From: Runella zeae DSM 19591
Lineage (GTDB): Bacteria > Bacteroidota > Bacteroidia > Cytophagales > Spirosomataceae
DNA: 64,000 bases
Direction: 5' to 3'
Assembly: GCF_000423565.1 (NCBI RefSeq)
Contig: NZ_AUIF01000011.1
Span: forward strand, 124,001 to 188,000
Positions 26,373-36,036 of the stretch are shown here, one piece after another. Position numbers and translations under genes: made by a program. Under the pieces are notes generated by a model. That model made no database searches. It was not told the DNA's origin and was given only the letters and a program-made list of their open reading frames with translations. Numbering within the stretch: position 1 is the first letter of the stretch; each line of letters starts with the position of its first letter.

Positions 26373-27578
26373 ATGAAAAAACATTTCTTCCATTATCTAA
26401 CAGTCGCTTTAGCAAGTACACTTATCATAAGCTGTAACAAAACCAGTGAAGTAGATCCTTCTGATGATCCTTTGGAATACAAACATTTGCGGGTAGTAGT
26501 CAATGATGAAGTATCAAAAGAAGTCTTTATAGTAACTCCTCGAACGGGCGAAACCCAAAAATTTGAGACGGCATTTCCTAAAGCTTCACTTTACGTAACT
26601 GAGTCTGGACGTTATGCGAGTGTAGTACATCGGGAAAACAATCTTGTTCAATTTTTTGATTCGGGTCTTGAGTACCACGGAGACCACATTGATGTAAAAG
26701 GAACTCCTAAATGGGCTGCTATGACAGGCGAAAGTTTAGCACCTACTCATTTTAAAAGCAAAAGTGATGAAGTCTTGCTCTTTAATGACGGCGATGGCAC
26801 TTTGAGTGTGGGCAAGGAAACAGACTTCCATACCACGGGAGCCAAGCTCAAAATCATTAATGCTAGTAAAACGGCACACCATGGAGCAATGACGAAATTT
26901 AACAATGGTAACTATGCTGTTACCGAAAAAGATGGTTCTGTAGCTGGCGTTTTACCCGAAAGAGTACGTATCATCAATGCTTCAGGACAGGAAATTCACA
27001 AATCTACCGTCCAAACGAAGGGAATCCACGGCAATGCTAGTGACGGCAATGTATCAGTATTTGGTTCGGCTAGCGGAATTTTGGTAGTAACTCAATCTGG
27101 CGAGCAGCGCCTCATTGCACATCCTTCAGATTTTGGAACAGCTTGGTTTGGTACAATTTTAGAAGCTACCAAATCACAAAAATTCATTGGATATACTGCC
27201 GCCAAAGGAGCCTATTTGATTGACGTTGTCGCAAATACGGTAACTCCCATTGTACAAAGTACCGACATCATGCAATGCAAGGTGGATTATGCCGGCAATC
27301 GTCTTGTAGTACTGCTGCATAGCGGCGAAGTACAGATTTTTAATTTGAGCAACAACACCTTGCTAAAAACAGGTAATGTTATGCCGGCCATCCAGAAAGA
27401 TGAAGTACAAAAACCTCAGTTGGAAGCAACTGATAAGTATTTGTACATCACTCAACCTAAAACAGGCGAGCTTCTACAAATTGAAATTGCCAATCTTACC
27501 AACAAAAAAACGATTAAAGTCTCCTCAACCCCTTACCGCCTCACGCTCCTCGGGCATGAAAGTAGTGAAGACCACTAA
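26373..27578 (+). CDS. AztD-like beta-propeller lipoprotein, probable zinc-handling protein
   Basis: 401 aa from the ATG at 26373 (MKKHFFHYLTVALASTLIISC, lipobox ISC). The rest reads as a beta-propeller of about seven blades. The block HHGAMTKFNNGNYAVTEKDG, then LPERVRIINASGQEIHKS, KGIHGNASDG and ASGILVV resembles periplasmic zinc chaperone AztD (pattern HHG, LP-GV-V, LHGEA, GVLVV). The resemblance is from memory and not checked. The promoter is covered by two palindromes of the kind Fur-family repressors use, which fits expression during zinc shortage. No transporter genes lie next to it, so it would be a stand-alone member. Ends at a strong bidirectional terminator. Confidence 0.6.
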   Translation: MKKHFFHYLTVALASTLIISCNKTSEVDPSDDPLEYKHLRVVVNDEVSKEVFIVTPRTGETQKFETAFPKASLYVTESGRYASVVHRENNLVQFFDSGLEYHGDHIDVKGTPKWAAMTGESLAPTHFKSKSDEVLLFNDGDGTLSVGKETDFHTTGAKLKIINASKTAHHGAMTKFNNGNYAVTEKDGSVAGVLPERVRIINASGQEIHKSTVQTKGIHGNASDGNVSVFGSASGILVVTQSGEQRLIAHPSDFGTAWFGTILEATKSQKFIGYTAAKGAYLIDVVANTVTPIVQSTDIMQCKVDYAGNRLVVLLHSGEVQIFNLSNNTLLKTGNVMPAIQKDEVQKPQLEATDKYLYITQPKTGELLQIEIANLTNKKTIKVSSTPYRLTLLGHESSEDH

Positions 27579-27591
27579 TTCCCCAAGGAGC

Positions 27592-27644
27592 ATAATCAAT
27601 AAAAAAGCCACCTTCTTACGATAGGTGGCTTTTTTATTGATTAT
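27592..27644. terminator. Bidirectional terminator with 22-bp perfect stem
   Basis: 27592-27613 and 27623-27644 are exact reverse complements (core AGCCACCT / AGGTGGCT flanked by A- and T-runs), loop 9 nt. It separates the convergent AztD-like and DAHP synthase genes. Confidence 0.9.
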
Positions 27645-27659
27645 GTTTTTATCGACTTC

Positions 27660-28757
27660 CTAAACAGCAGGAGCAGAGTTCATCACTTCTGTTTGTTTAC
27701 GAATAGAAGCCATGTGAATCAGTTCAAACAATTCTTCCACAAAATCAGGATAAAGGTTCAATTGTTTTCCTAAATCCGCCCGATTTTTGCGAAGTTGACG
27801 CCAACGATCCATTTGTAAAACAGCTACGTTGTTGTCACGCTTGTATTCTCCAAGTTGCTCAACCAACGACATACGGTGGCTCAAAATTTCAAGCAACTCA
27901 CGATCCAGATTGTCAAGCTTGCCACGGAGGTTTTCCAAATTGCCTTGGTAATCAGTACCGTATTCAGCTTTACGAACGTGAAGTTCATGAAGCATTTCGC
28001 CTAAAGCAGCTGGAGTCAACTGTTGCGCAGCATCTGACCATGCTTTGTCTGGGTCGCGGTGCGATTCAATAATAAGCCCGTCGTAGTTCAAGTCTAAAGC
28101 ACGTTGCGCTATTTCAAACAAGTAAGCGCGTTTTCCGGCCATGTGGCTTGGATCACCAATGATAGGCAACTCAGGAAACATCGTTTTCAATTCGATAGCG
28201 ATATTCCACATGGGCGAGTTACGATACTTGGTTTCTTGGGCATTAGAAAACCCACGGTGAATCGCTCCCAACTTTTTGATTCCAGCGCGATTGATACGCT
28301 CAAAAGCTCCAATCCAAAGAGCTAAGTCTGGATTGACAGGGTTTTTGATCAAAACAGGCACATCCACACCTTGCAACGCATCCGCTAAATCTTGAACATT
28401 GAAAGGATTAACGGTGGTACGAGCTCCTATCCACAGAATGTCTATTCCATATTTGAGAGCTAGTTCTATATGTTGAGGGGTAGCTACTTCAACAGCCACA
28501 GGCAAACCTGTTTCTTTTTTTACAGCAGCAAGCCAAGGCAAAGCAGCCTCTCCCATACCTTCAAAACTTCCGGGGCGCGTGCGAGGTTTCCATACGCCTG
28601 CACGAATAACGTTTGCATACCCTTGAGCTTTGATTTGGGTTACGGTTTCCCAAACTTGCTCTTCGGTTTCGGCACTACATGGGCCGGCAATGACGAGCGG
28701 TTTACCTCCCGTATCAACCCACGTGCTCATCGGTAAAACTTCCAAGGTGGCACTCAT
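27660..28757 (-). CDS. DAHP synthase (type I-beta) fused to chorismate mutase (type II)
   Basis: 365 aa. Residues 1-265 are 3-deoxy-7-phosphoheptulonate synthase of the KDO8P-like class (VIAGPCSAETEEQ, RAGVWKPRTRPGSFEGMG, VLIKNPVNPDLALWIG, GDPSHMAGKRAYLFEI, GLIIESHRDPDKAWSDA). Residues about 270-360 are an AroQ-type chorismate mutase (LRGKLDNLDRELLEILSHRM, KRDNNVAVLQMDRW). It makes the first intermediate of the shikimate pathway and also converts chorismate to prephenate; the fusion is common in Bacteroidota. The mutase part often gives feedback control by prephenate in such fusions. Cytosolic. Divergent from proline dehydrogenase. Confidence 0.95.
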   Translation of the reverse strand: MSATLEVLPMSTWVDTGGKPLVIAGPCSAETEEQVWETVTQIKAQGYANVIRAGVWKPRTRPGSFEGMGEAALPWLAAVKKETGLPVAVEVATPQHIELALKYGIDILWIGARTTVNPFNVQDLADALQGVDVPVLIKNPVNPDLALWIGAFERINRAGIKKLGAIHRGFSNAQETKYRNSPMWNIAIELKTMFPELPIIGDPSHMAGKRAYLFEIAQRALDLNYDGLIIESHRDPDKAWSDAAQQLTPAALGEMLHELHVRKAEYGTDYQGNLENLRGKLDNLDRELLEILSHRMSLVEQLGEYKRDNNVAVLQMDRWRQLRKNRADLGKQLNLYPDFVEELFELIHMASIRKQTEVMNSAPAV

Positions 28758-28809
28758 AATAGAGAAAAATTAAAAGAATTAATTAAGTACAACAATCTGA
28801 TATTAACAA

Positions 28810-28841
28810 TTTGAATGCTAAGCACAACTTTTGTAATTTTG
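28810..28841 (+). promoter_or_regulatory. Bacteroidota-type promoter for proline dehydrogenase
   Basis: TTTG at 28810-28813, 20 nt, then TAATTTTG at 28834-28841, matching the -33 TTTG / -7 TAnnTTTG consensus of the Bacteroidota main sigma factor, about 42 bp before the ATG at 28883. Confidence 0.7.
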
Positions 28842-28882
28842 CATTTGTTTTATTGTCATAACAACAAACACAACTAAAAACT

Positions 28883-30091
28883 ATGTCTATAAGTGTTGCT
28901 TCTCCCCAAAAGGGTGTTTCATTTGAAGACACTTCGGTAGCCTTTTCTTCTAAGTCAAATTTTCAGCTCAAAAAAACCTTTTGGCTATTTGCTTTGATGA
29001 ATCGAACTTGGCTTGTAAAATTAGGAACTTTTTTTATAAAACTTGCTCTTTTATTACGACTTCCTATTAAAAATCTTATAAAATCAACTCTCTTCGGCCA
29101 ATTTTGTGGAGGTGAAAATATAAAGGAGTGCGAAAAAACCATACAAAATTTGGCTAAATCCAAAATTGGCACTATTTTAGACTACTCTGTTGAAGGAGAA
29201 GACAATGAAAAGAGTTTTGATAAAACCACTAGCGAAATTCTTCTAACAATCCAAAAAGCCAGTCAATCAGACGCTATCCCTTTTTCTGTTTTTAAAGTGA
29301 CGGGCATTGGTTCCACTGAGCTTCTTGAAAAAATCCAATCTGGTCAGCCACTTAGCTCCGAAGAAGAAGCGGCTTACGATCGCCTCAAAGCAAGGGTTGA
29401 TTCTCTTTGCAAAAAAGCCCATGACTTAAACGTTAAAATCTTCATAGATGCCGAAGAAAGTTGGATACAGGGGGTTATTGACGACTTGACTTATAAGGCA
29501 ATGGAAAAATATAATCTCGAAAAGCCCATTGTCTACAATACTTTCCAGATGTATCGCCACGATATGCTAGAAAACTTTCAGAAAGCCGCTCGTGAAGCTA
29601 AATCAAATGGGTATTTTTTAGGAGCAAAACTAGTCAGAGGGGCTTATATTGAGAAAGAACGCTTCCGCGCTCACGAAAATGAATACCAAGACCCAATCAA
29701 TGCTACCAAAGCTGATACCGACGCTGACTACAACAAGGCTATTCTTTTTTCTCTTGAAAATCGTGACACTGTTTCTATTTGCCTTGGTACTCACAATGAG
29801 TATAGCTGCTTGTATTGTGTAGAATTGATGGATAAACTTAATATTCCACACAACGACCCACACGTATGGTTTGCCCAACTCCTTGGCATGAGCGACAATA
29901 TCTCCTACAATCTCGCTCACGCTGGATATAATGTAGCAAAATACGTCCCTTATGGACCAGTGGAAGCGGTCATGCCCTATCTGTTTCGCCGTGCAGCAGA
30001 GAATAAATCCATTGCAGGGCAGAGTAGTAGAGAATTTTTGCTCATCAAACGCGAGGTACAACGTCGCTACCAACAGAAAGTTGTCCATTAA
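28883..30091 (+). CDS. Proline dehydrogenase
   Basis: 402 aa, the normal length for the monofunctional Bacteroidota enzyme. It has an N-terminal helical part, then the FAD-binding TIM barrel: TILDYSVEGEDNEKSFD, KIFIDAEESWIQGVIDDL, YNTFQMYRHDMLENF, LGAKLVRGAYIEKERFRAHE, CLGTHNEY and YLFRRAAENKSIAGQ. It oxidises proline to delta-1-pyrroline-5-carboxylate, passing electrons to the quinone pool at the inner membrane; the second enzyme (P5C dehydrogenase) is not in the window. lspA follows after 9 bp and may be co-transcribed. Confidence 0.93.
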   Translation: MSISVASPQKGVSFEDTSVAFSSKSNFQLKKTFWLFALMNRTWLVKLGTFFIKLALLLRLPIKNLIKSTLFGQFCGGENIKECEKTIQNLAKSKIGTILDYSVEGEDNEKSFDKTTSEILLTIQKASQSDAIPFSVFKVTGIGSTELLEKIQSGQPLSSEEEAAYDRLKARVDSLCKKAHDLNVKIFIDAEESWIQGVIDDLTYKAMEKYNLEKPIVYNTFQMYRHDMLENFQKAAREAKSNGYFLGAKLVRGAYIEKERFRAHENEYQDPINATKADTDADYNKAILFSLENRDTVSICLGTHNEYSCLYCVELMDKLNIPHNDPHVWFAQLLGMSDNISYNLAHAGYNVAKYVPYGPVEAVMPYLFRRAAENKSIAGQSSREFLLIKREVQRRYQQKVVH

Positions 30092-30100
30092 CCAAAAGTC

Positions 30101-30925
30101 ATGACTCAATCCCAGAAGAATCCTCTCAAGTATTTTTTATTTGCTCTCCTACTCATCGGATTAGACCAAGCCTCCAAACTGCTCGTTCATCATTATATGT
30201 CACCGGGCTTTGCGGGTCAAATCCGTATTATTGGCGATTGGCTCAAGTTGTATTATGTCACCAATCCTGGCATGGCATTTGGAATGCAAATCGACCACGA
30301 ATATGGCAAACTTTTCCTGACGGTTTTTCGACTAGGAGCCATGGTCTTTATTGCATGGTACATGATTAAACTCGCTCAAAAGGGGGCTTCTAGTGGTCTT
30401 CTTTGGGCAATGTCTATGATTTTGGCAGGTGCTATCGGCAACCTTGTAGATAGTATTTTTTATGGCGTCCTTATTGGCAATGCTCCTTATGGCTCGCCTA
30501 CTCCTTGGTTTCACGGACAAGTAATCGATATGGTATTTGTAGACTTTTGGGAAGGTTTTGTGCCAGAGTGGGTTCCTGTATGGGGCGGACAGTATTATAC
30601 TACACCTATCTTCAATTTTGCTGATGCTTGCATTTTTGTAGGGGTATGTATTATCTTGGTTTTTCAAGGCACTTTCTTCCCCAAATTGGATGAAGAGGAA
30701 GAAGAAACTCCTTCAGAAAAAACTATTACTGCTACTGAAGAGGCTTCTGTTGAAGAAACTTCCGATCACCTTCCCTCTTCATCAACACAAGACCACGCAC
30801 CCGAAACCAACGAGGCAGGCGTTGTTTCAGCAGTTTCAAAATCAGAAGAAGCACCTCATTTAGAAGAAAACAGCACCCTGGCTTCAACGACTCCAACACC
30901 ACCCACTGACGACACAACCAAATAA
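30101..30925 (+). CDS. lspA: Lipoprotein signal peptidase with acidic C-terminal tail
   Basis: 274 aa. Four transmembrane helices in the first ~190 residues. Conserved blocks are LIGLDQASKLLVHHYM (first Asp), VTNPGMAFG, GAIGNLVDSIFYG and FNFADACIFVG, the latter two with the aspartyl-protease pair. It cleaves the signal peptide of prolipoproteins after the lipobox cysteine is lipidated. The core has a periplasmic insertion (about residues 125-165) seen in Bacteroidota. Beyond the last helix there is an extra ~80-residue cytoplasmic tail very rich in Glu, Ser and Thr (DEEEEETPSEKT and more), absent from typical LspA of ~160-210 aa. Terminator at 30944-30980. Confidence 0.93.
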   Translation: MTQSQKNPLKYFLFALLLIGLDQASKLLVHHYMSPGFAGQIRIIGDWLKLYYVTNPGMAFGMQIDHEYGKLFLTVFRLGAMVFIAWYMIKLAQKGASSGLLWAMSMILAGAIGNLVDSIFYGVLIGNAPYGSPTPWFHGQVIDMVFVDFWEGFVPEWVPVWGGQYYTTPIFNFADACIFVGVCIILVFQGTFFPKLDEEEEETPSEKTITATEEASVEETSDHLPSSSTQDHAPETNEAGVVSAVSKSEEAPHLEENSTLASTTPTPPTDDTTK

Positions 30926-30943
30926 ATTTTATATATACTTTTC

Positions 30944-30984
30944 AAAAACTGTATTATTTCTAAACAATAATACAGTTTTTTTTG
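30944..30984 (+). terminator. Rho-independent terminator after lspA
   Basis: AAAAACTGTATTATT (30944-30958) and AATAATACAGTTTTT (30966-30980) form a perfect 15-bp stem with a 7-nt loop and a T-run. The remaining gap up to 31241 holds no gene. A loose promoter candidate there is TTTG (31113) - 19 nt - TATCGTTT (31136). Confidence 0.85.
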
Positions 30985-31241
30985 TATAGTTAATGTACTG
31001 CTTTTTGAGTATTCGACCTTGGGCATGATGGCTACTTTATCTTCAAAATCATTACCTATTTCTTCCCGTTTACGCTAGTTTTATGGCACTTCATCCCAAT
31101 TTTATCTTATTTTTTGAAACAAAAAGGTAGGTTTGTATCGTTTTTATATAGAAAAAATACAAACTAGTTTTTTTCCTTATAGGGGAATCCTCACACTAAA
31201 TTGTCATAAAATAGAACTATCTGAACTTCTATCATACAGCT

Positions 31242-33596
31242 ATGAAACATTTATTATTCCTTTTTGGAATTTTCTCTACCACTTTTTTAGCTTACAGCCA
31301 AGACAAAAAGACCATAAGTGGCTACATCAAGGATGCTACCAACGGAGAGAGCCTTATTGGAGTATCGGTATATGTCCGTGAAATTGGAAATGGTACCGTT
31401 GCCAATGATTATGGATATTATGCGCTATCCCTACCTTCAGGAAGCTACACACTGATATTCAACTACTTAGGATACGAGAAGGTAGAAAAGAAAATTGACT
31501 TGAAAAACGATTTAAAACTCAATATCGAGCTCAAAGATGAAAGTCTCAAACTTCAAGAAGTAGTTGTAAAAACCACGAAAGAAGATGAAAATGTAAAGAG
31601 TATAGAGATGTCGGTTAATAAAGTAGAGATGAAAACGATCCGACAAATGCCCGCTTTGCTTGGCGAGGTAGACATTGTAAGAAGCATCCAATTGTTGCCT
31701 GGTGTGACAAGCGTAGGAGAAGGGGCAAGTGGTTTCAATGTCAGGGGAGGCAACATCGACCAAAACCTAGTACTGCTCGACGAAGCTCCGGTTTTTAATT
31801 CTTCTCATTTATTTGGTTTCTTTTCCGTTTTCAATCCTGACGCCATTAAAGATGTAAAACTCATAAAAGGTGGAATCCCAGCCCAATATGGAGGCCGGAC
31901 CTCCTCTATTTTGGATGTACGGCTCAAAGAAGGAAACGCTAAAACGCGAGAAATAAACGGCGGAATAGGTACTATTTTTTCAAGGTTAAGCTATGAACAG
32001 CCTTTTGCCAAAGGCAAAGGGTCTTTTATAGTAGCTGGCCGTCGGTCTTATATAGATGTATTGGCAAAACCCTTTTTGAGCGGAGATTTAAAAAACTCTC
32101 GTTTTTATTTCTATGATCTCACCGCCAAAGCCAATTACCGAATCAATGATAAAAATACGATTTATGCATCGGGCTATTTTGGACGTGATGTATTTGGAGC
32201 AGACTTTGGGTTTGATTGGGGTAATCAAACAGCTACAGCTCGTTGGAATCACCTTTTTAATGACAAGCTCTTTCTCAACGCTACGACTTTTTATTCTAAC
32301 TATGACTATGGATTGGAGTCAGATCGCAATAATACAAACACTTCTGGTGACAAATTCAAATGGAATTCCAATATCCAAACATGGAGTATTAAACCTGATT
32401 TTACGTATTATCTAACCCCCAACAATACAATCACTTTTGGAGGACAGTATATCAACTATACCTCTAGGCCAGGCACAGCCCTTGCTCTTTCAAGTGGAGA
32501 AGAACGTACAATAACCCTAGACACTCGCTATGCCGACGAATCTGCGCTTTATATTGGCAACGAACAAAAAATCAACAATTGGCTCTCTTTCCAGTACGGC
32601 ATTCGTTATTCCTATTTTCGTAATCTAGGCCCTGGCACTAGTTTTGAGTTTTTAGAAGTAGAAAAAGGCGAACGCAAAATTCCGATTTCTGAAAACAAAT
32701 ATGAAACAGGAGTTATCAATACTTATGGAAATTGGGAGCCTCGCTTTTCGGCCAAAATCGAAGTTTCACCAGCGGCTTCTATCAAAGTAAGTTACAACCG
32801 TACTGCCCAATATTTACATCTGCTCTCCAATACTGCTGCAAGTTCTCCGCTTGATGTATGGACCTTAAGTTCAAAAATCATCAAACCCCAAATTGCTGAC
32901 CAAGTGGCATTAGGTTGGTTTCAAAACTTACAGGACAATATGTATGAGGCCTCATTAGAGATTTACTATAAAGACCTCCAAAATCAAATAGATTATGTTC
33001 GCAATTCGGACCTTTTACTGAATCGCTATCTCGAAGGGGATTTATTATTTGGCAATGGACGCGCTTATGGAACCGAATTTTATATAAAGAAAAATCGGGG
33101 TAAACTGACTGGCTGGCTTAGCTATACTTTGGCTCGCACTGAACGTAAAATAGAAGGTATCAACAGAAACGACTGGTTTCCAGCACGTTTTGACAAAACC
33201 CACAACCTATCAGTCGTAGGTCTATATCAACTCAACGACCGCTGGAGTTTCTCTACAAATTTTGCTTTTAATACAGGTACCCCCGCTACATTCCCTACCA
33301 ACCGCTTTGAATGGGGCGAGTGGGCACTTCCTCACAATGTCAACGATTCGCGCAATGCCGCCCGTATTCCCTCATACCATCGCCTCGATATAGGTGCTAC
33401 TCTCAAATCCAAAAAGAAACTTTTTGGAAAAGGACAGGGCGAGTGGGTTTTTAGTGTATACAATGTGTACAACCGTCGCAATCCTTTTTCGACCTACCTT
33501 CGTCAAAATGAAGATAATAACCTTCAAACCGAAGCCGTGCGGTATTCAATTATTGGAAGTGTAGTACCCGCTGTTACTTATAATTTCAAATTTTAA
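31242..33596 (+). CDS. TonB-dependent receptor, partner of a DUF4249 lipoprotein
   Basis: 784 aa. Signal peptide MKHLLFLFGIFSTTFLAYSQ, carboxypeptidase-regulatory-like domain (TISGYIKDATNGESLIGVSV, residues about 24-110), and a plug domain with RQMPALLGEVDIVRSIQLLP, GFNVRGGNIDQNLVLLDEAP and GGRTSSILDVRLKEGN (about 115-230). A ~550-residue barrel follows, ending in an aromatic strand (VVPAVTYNFKF), as required by the BAM machinery. This class with the MPALLGEVD sequence is nearly always followed by a DUF4249 lipoprotein, as here 26 bp downstream. Substrate unknown. Confidence 0.93.
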   Translation: MKHLLFLFGIFSTTFLAYSQDKKTISGYIKDATNGESLIGVSVYVREIGNGTVANDYGYYALSLPSGSYTLIFNYLGYEKVEKKIDLKNDLKLNIELKDESLKLQEVVVKTTKEDENVKSIEMSVNKVEMKTIRQMPALLGEVDIVRSIQLLPGVTSVGEGASGFNVRGGNIDQNLVLLDEAPVFNSSHLFGFFSVFNPDAIKDVKLIKGGIPAQYGGRTSSILDVRLKEGNAKTREINGGIGTIFSRLSYEQPFAKGKGSFIVAGRRSYIDVLAKPFLSGDLKNSRFYFYDLTAKANYRINDKNTIYASGYFGRDVFGADFGFDWGNQTATARWNHLFNDKLFLNATTFYSNYDYGLESDRNNTNTSGDKFKWNSNIQTWSIKPDFTYYLTPNNTITFGGQYINYTSRPGTALALSSGEERTITLDTRYADESALYIGNEQKINNWLSFQYGIRYSYFRNLGPGTSFEFLEVEKGERKIPISENKYETGVINTYGNWEPRFSAKIEVSPAASIKVSYNRTAQYLHLLSNTAASSPLDVWTLSSKIIKPQIADQVALGWFQNLQDNMYEASLEIYYKDLQNQIDYVRNSDLLLNRYLEGDLLFGNGRAYGTEFYIKKNRGKLTGWLSYTLARTERKIEGINRNDWFPARFDKTHNLSVVGLYQLNDRWSFSTNFAFNTGTPATFPTNRFEWGEWALPHNVNDSRNAARIPSYHRLDIGATLKSKKKLFGKGQGEWVFSVYNVYNRRNPFSTYLRQNEDNNLQTEAVRYSIIGSVVPAVTYNFKF

Positions 33597-33622
33597 GGAA
33601 GATTTCATCCATATAAAAAGCC

Positions 33623-34543
33623 ATGAAAAACAGACTCGCCTCTCTCTTTATTTTAATACTTGCTGCGGGGAGCCTCACAAGCTGTGAAGATGTGATAGAT
33701 TTAGATATCAAATCGGGTGACCCACAATTAGTCGTAGACGGATGGATTACGAATCGAGCCATCGAACACAGTATTCGCTTGACAGAATCGGCGCCTTATT
33801 TCGACAATAGCCCAGCTAAACCCATTTTGAATGCCACGGTGGTAGTCACTGATGACAATGGGAAAGTTTTTAATTTTAAAGACGCAAAAAACAATGGCGT
33901 TTATGTATGGAAACCAAGTACTCCCACCGATACTTTGGGCCACATAGGCAGGACATATACCCTCAATGTCAAGTTTGGTAATGAAGAATATACCGCAGTA
34001 AGCAAGTTGAACCGGGTTCCGAAGATTGATTCTTTGACTTATTTTTTTGATAAACTTCCCGTAGCGCCTTCCGATGGCAAGCCCCAAGAAGGATATAAGC
34101 CTGAATTTTTTGCCCGTGACCCCGTAGGATCAGGTGATTGCTATTGGGTAAAGTCATTCAAAAATGGGAAGTATTTCAATAAAGCAAGTCAGATTTCGAC
34201 CGCCTACGATGCGGGCTTTAGCCCTGGTGGCAATAGCGACGGATTGATTTTTGTCTTACCTATCCGCCAATCTATTGTTCCTTTTGATGAGTTTTTGGTA
34301 GAGAAAGACACTATCAAAGTAGAGCTTCATAGCTTAACGCTTGAAGGGTATTATTTTATTAATCAAATCAGGATAGAATCTACCAACGGCGGACTGTTTG
34401 CGACACCACCTTCCAATATTTTCAGTAACATCAAAAATTCAAATCCGAATGGCCGTAAAGCCTTAGGTTTTTTTGGGGCGGCGGGCGTAAGTTCTTTTCA
34501 GACGGTAGTCGATGCCAAACAAGCACGTCCTAATATTTATTAA
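33623..34543 (+). CDS. DUF4249 lipoprotein
   Basis: 306 aa. Lipoprotein signal MKNRLASLFILILAAGSLTSC (lipobox TSC), then EDVIDLDIKSGDPQLVVDGWITN, the hallmark opening of DUF4249. The remainder is beta-rich. It is probably a surface or periplasmic lipoprotein that works with the TonB receptor immediately upstream. The stop codon overlaps the stop of the convergent ATPase gene by 4 bp (34540-34543), leaving no room for a terminator between them. Confidence 0.88.
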   Translation: MKNRLASLFILILAAGSLTSCEDVIDLDIKSGDPQLVVDGWITNRAIEHSIRLTESAPYFDNSPAKPILNATVVVTDDNGKVFNFKDAKNNGVYVWKPSTPTDTLGHIGRTYTLNVKFGNEEYTAVSKLNRVPKIDSLTYFFDKLPVAPSDGKPQEGYKPEFFARDPVGSGDCYWVKSFKNGKYFNKASQISTAYDAGFSPGGNSDGLIFVLPIRQSIVPFDEFLVEKDTIKVELHSLTLEGYYFINQIRIESTNGGLFATPPSNIFSNIKNSNPNGRKALGFFGAAGVSSFQTVVDAKQARPNIY

Positions 34544-36036
34544 ACCACCTTCCCTTCGGCCAATCTTAAGGTTTGGGTCACACAGCTTGGAATTTCGTGA
34601 GGATAATGGGATACGTAAATCAATGTACGCTCAGTAGAAGCACAAATAGTATCTACTACGGTTTTGAAGTGTTCTACTGTGGCAAAATCTAAACCCTGAC
34701 AAGGCTCATCTAAAATAAGAAGGGGGGGATTTTTGACCAGTGCTCTCGCCAACAACACCAATCGCTGTTGACCTTTAGAAAGATTTTTAAAAAGCTTTTC
34801 CAACAAATCTGCCACTTGTAGCCACTCCGCCACGAGGTGGGTTTGTTGGATTTGTTGCTCGGTCAGTTTACGGAAATAAATGCCCGTCGCATCAAAAAAA
34901 CCTGAAGCAATGGTTTTAAAAACCGTCGTTTCTTGGGGAAAATAAAGGTGCAACTCCGGCGAAACATGCCCAATTTTACTTTTGACATCCCACATAGAGG
35001 CGCCGCCACGCTTTTGGTCAAACAAATCATAATCATTGGCAAAACGCTGGGGATTGTCGGCGGTGAGGATACTGAGCAAAGTAGATTTGCCCGAACCGTT
35101 AGGCCCTACCAAAGCCCATTTCTCGCCTTTTTTCACCTTCCAGTTTACATGGTCTAGTACTTTTTGGGAGCCATAGGTCACGTTGATATTTCGGAGGTTT
35201 ACGGCATATTCGAAAGCTAAACTTTGAAGATTTAGAGTTGAGCTGCTTTGAAGTTGAGGGAGTCTGGTTTCTGTGGCTTTAATCTCTTGTTTTTCAGAAG
35301 ATTCATGGTTTTGGTTGTGCAGCTTCTGGGATTTTATTTTACCATGCTCTAATTCCAAAATATGCGTTACACTGTCGGGGATTTCGGATGTGGATGTTAC
35401 AAAAATCACCAATACCCCCGCTTCCTTGAGTTGTTGTAAAGCACTTCGCAATACATCTCTAGAGTGCACATCAAGCCCCGCAAACGGATTATCTAAAAGC
35501 AGGATTTTGGGCATTTTTAGCAACGACCTACAAAGCATCATTCGGCGAGTTTCGCCATTAGAAAGCGTCACAAAAGGGCGTTCTAATAAATGATTTATAG
35601 AAAGTAACTCCGTCAAGCGGAGCAATTCTACTTCACTTATTTCTGAAGGTGCTAATACGACAGACTGGTCATCGACCGTACCTACGGGTTTGAGTTGGTT
35701 GGTAAGTACCTCTCTTACTGATGGGGCTATTGCTGCTTCATAGCTATGAAAACGTTGCTGATAATACTGAGCTGCTGATTTTACAATTCGATTAAAGGAA
35801 TAATCAGACGGCACCAACTCAGCTACTTTCGACAACAAAACAGCCCCATAATCATGCGTAACTTTACCTCGCCAAACGGGCCATTTTCCGGCCAAAACTT
35901 CAATTAACGAAGACTTACCACTGCCATTAGGGCCTACAATAGCCCATTGCTCACCCGCCTTTAAAGTCAGCTCTAATTCTGAAAGCACCACTGTATCGTA
36001 GCGACGTACAAAAGCATTTTGAAGAGAAATAAACAT
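34540..36036 (-). CDS. Double ATP-binding-cassette protein, ModF-like
   Basis: 498 aa from the ATG at 36036 (MFISLQNAFVRRYD); the first codons of the longer ORF start with TTG. Two complete ABC modules follow each other. Module 1 has Walker A GPNGSGKSSL, signature LSNGETRR and Walker B ILLLDNPFAGLD; module 2 has Walker A GPNGSGKSTL, signature LSKGQQRL and Walker B LLILDEPCQGLD. A soluble tandem-ATPase layout with short linker is that of ModF/PhrA, not of ABC-F, whose linker is longer and charged. Module 1 carries Asn in place of the catalytic Glu, so only the second site may hydrolyse ATP fast. No permease is adjacent; role unknown. Confidence 0.8.
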   Translation of the reverse strand: MFISLQNAFVRRYDTVVLSELELTLKAGEQWAIVGPNGSGKSSLIEVLAGKWPVWRGKVTHDYGAVLLSKVAELVPSDYSFNRIVKSAAQYYQQRFHSYEAAIAPSVREVLTNQLKPVGTVDDQSVVLAPSEISEVELLRLTELLSINHLLERPFVTLSNGETRRMMLCRSLLKMPKILLLDNPFAGLDVHSRDVLRSALQQLKEAGVLVIFVTSTSEIPDSVTHILELEHGKIKSQKLHNQNHESSEKQEIKATETRLPQLQSSSTLNLQSLAFEYAVNLRNINVTYGSQKVLDHVNWKVKKGEKWALVGPNGSGKSTLLSILTADNPQRFANDYDLFDQKRGGASMWDVKSKIGHVSPELHLYFPQETTVFKTIASGFFDATGIYFRKLTEQQIQQTHLVAEWLQVADLLEKLFKNLSKGQQRLVLLARALVKNPPLLILDEPCQGLDFATVEHFKTVVDTICASTERTLIYVSHYPHEIPSCVTQTLRLAEGKVV

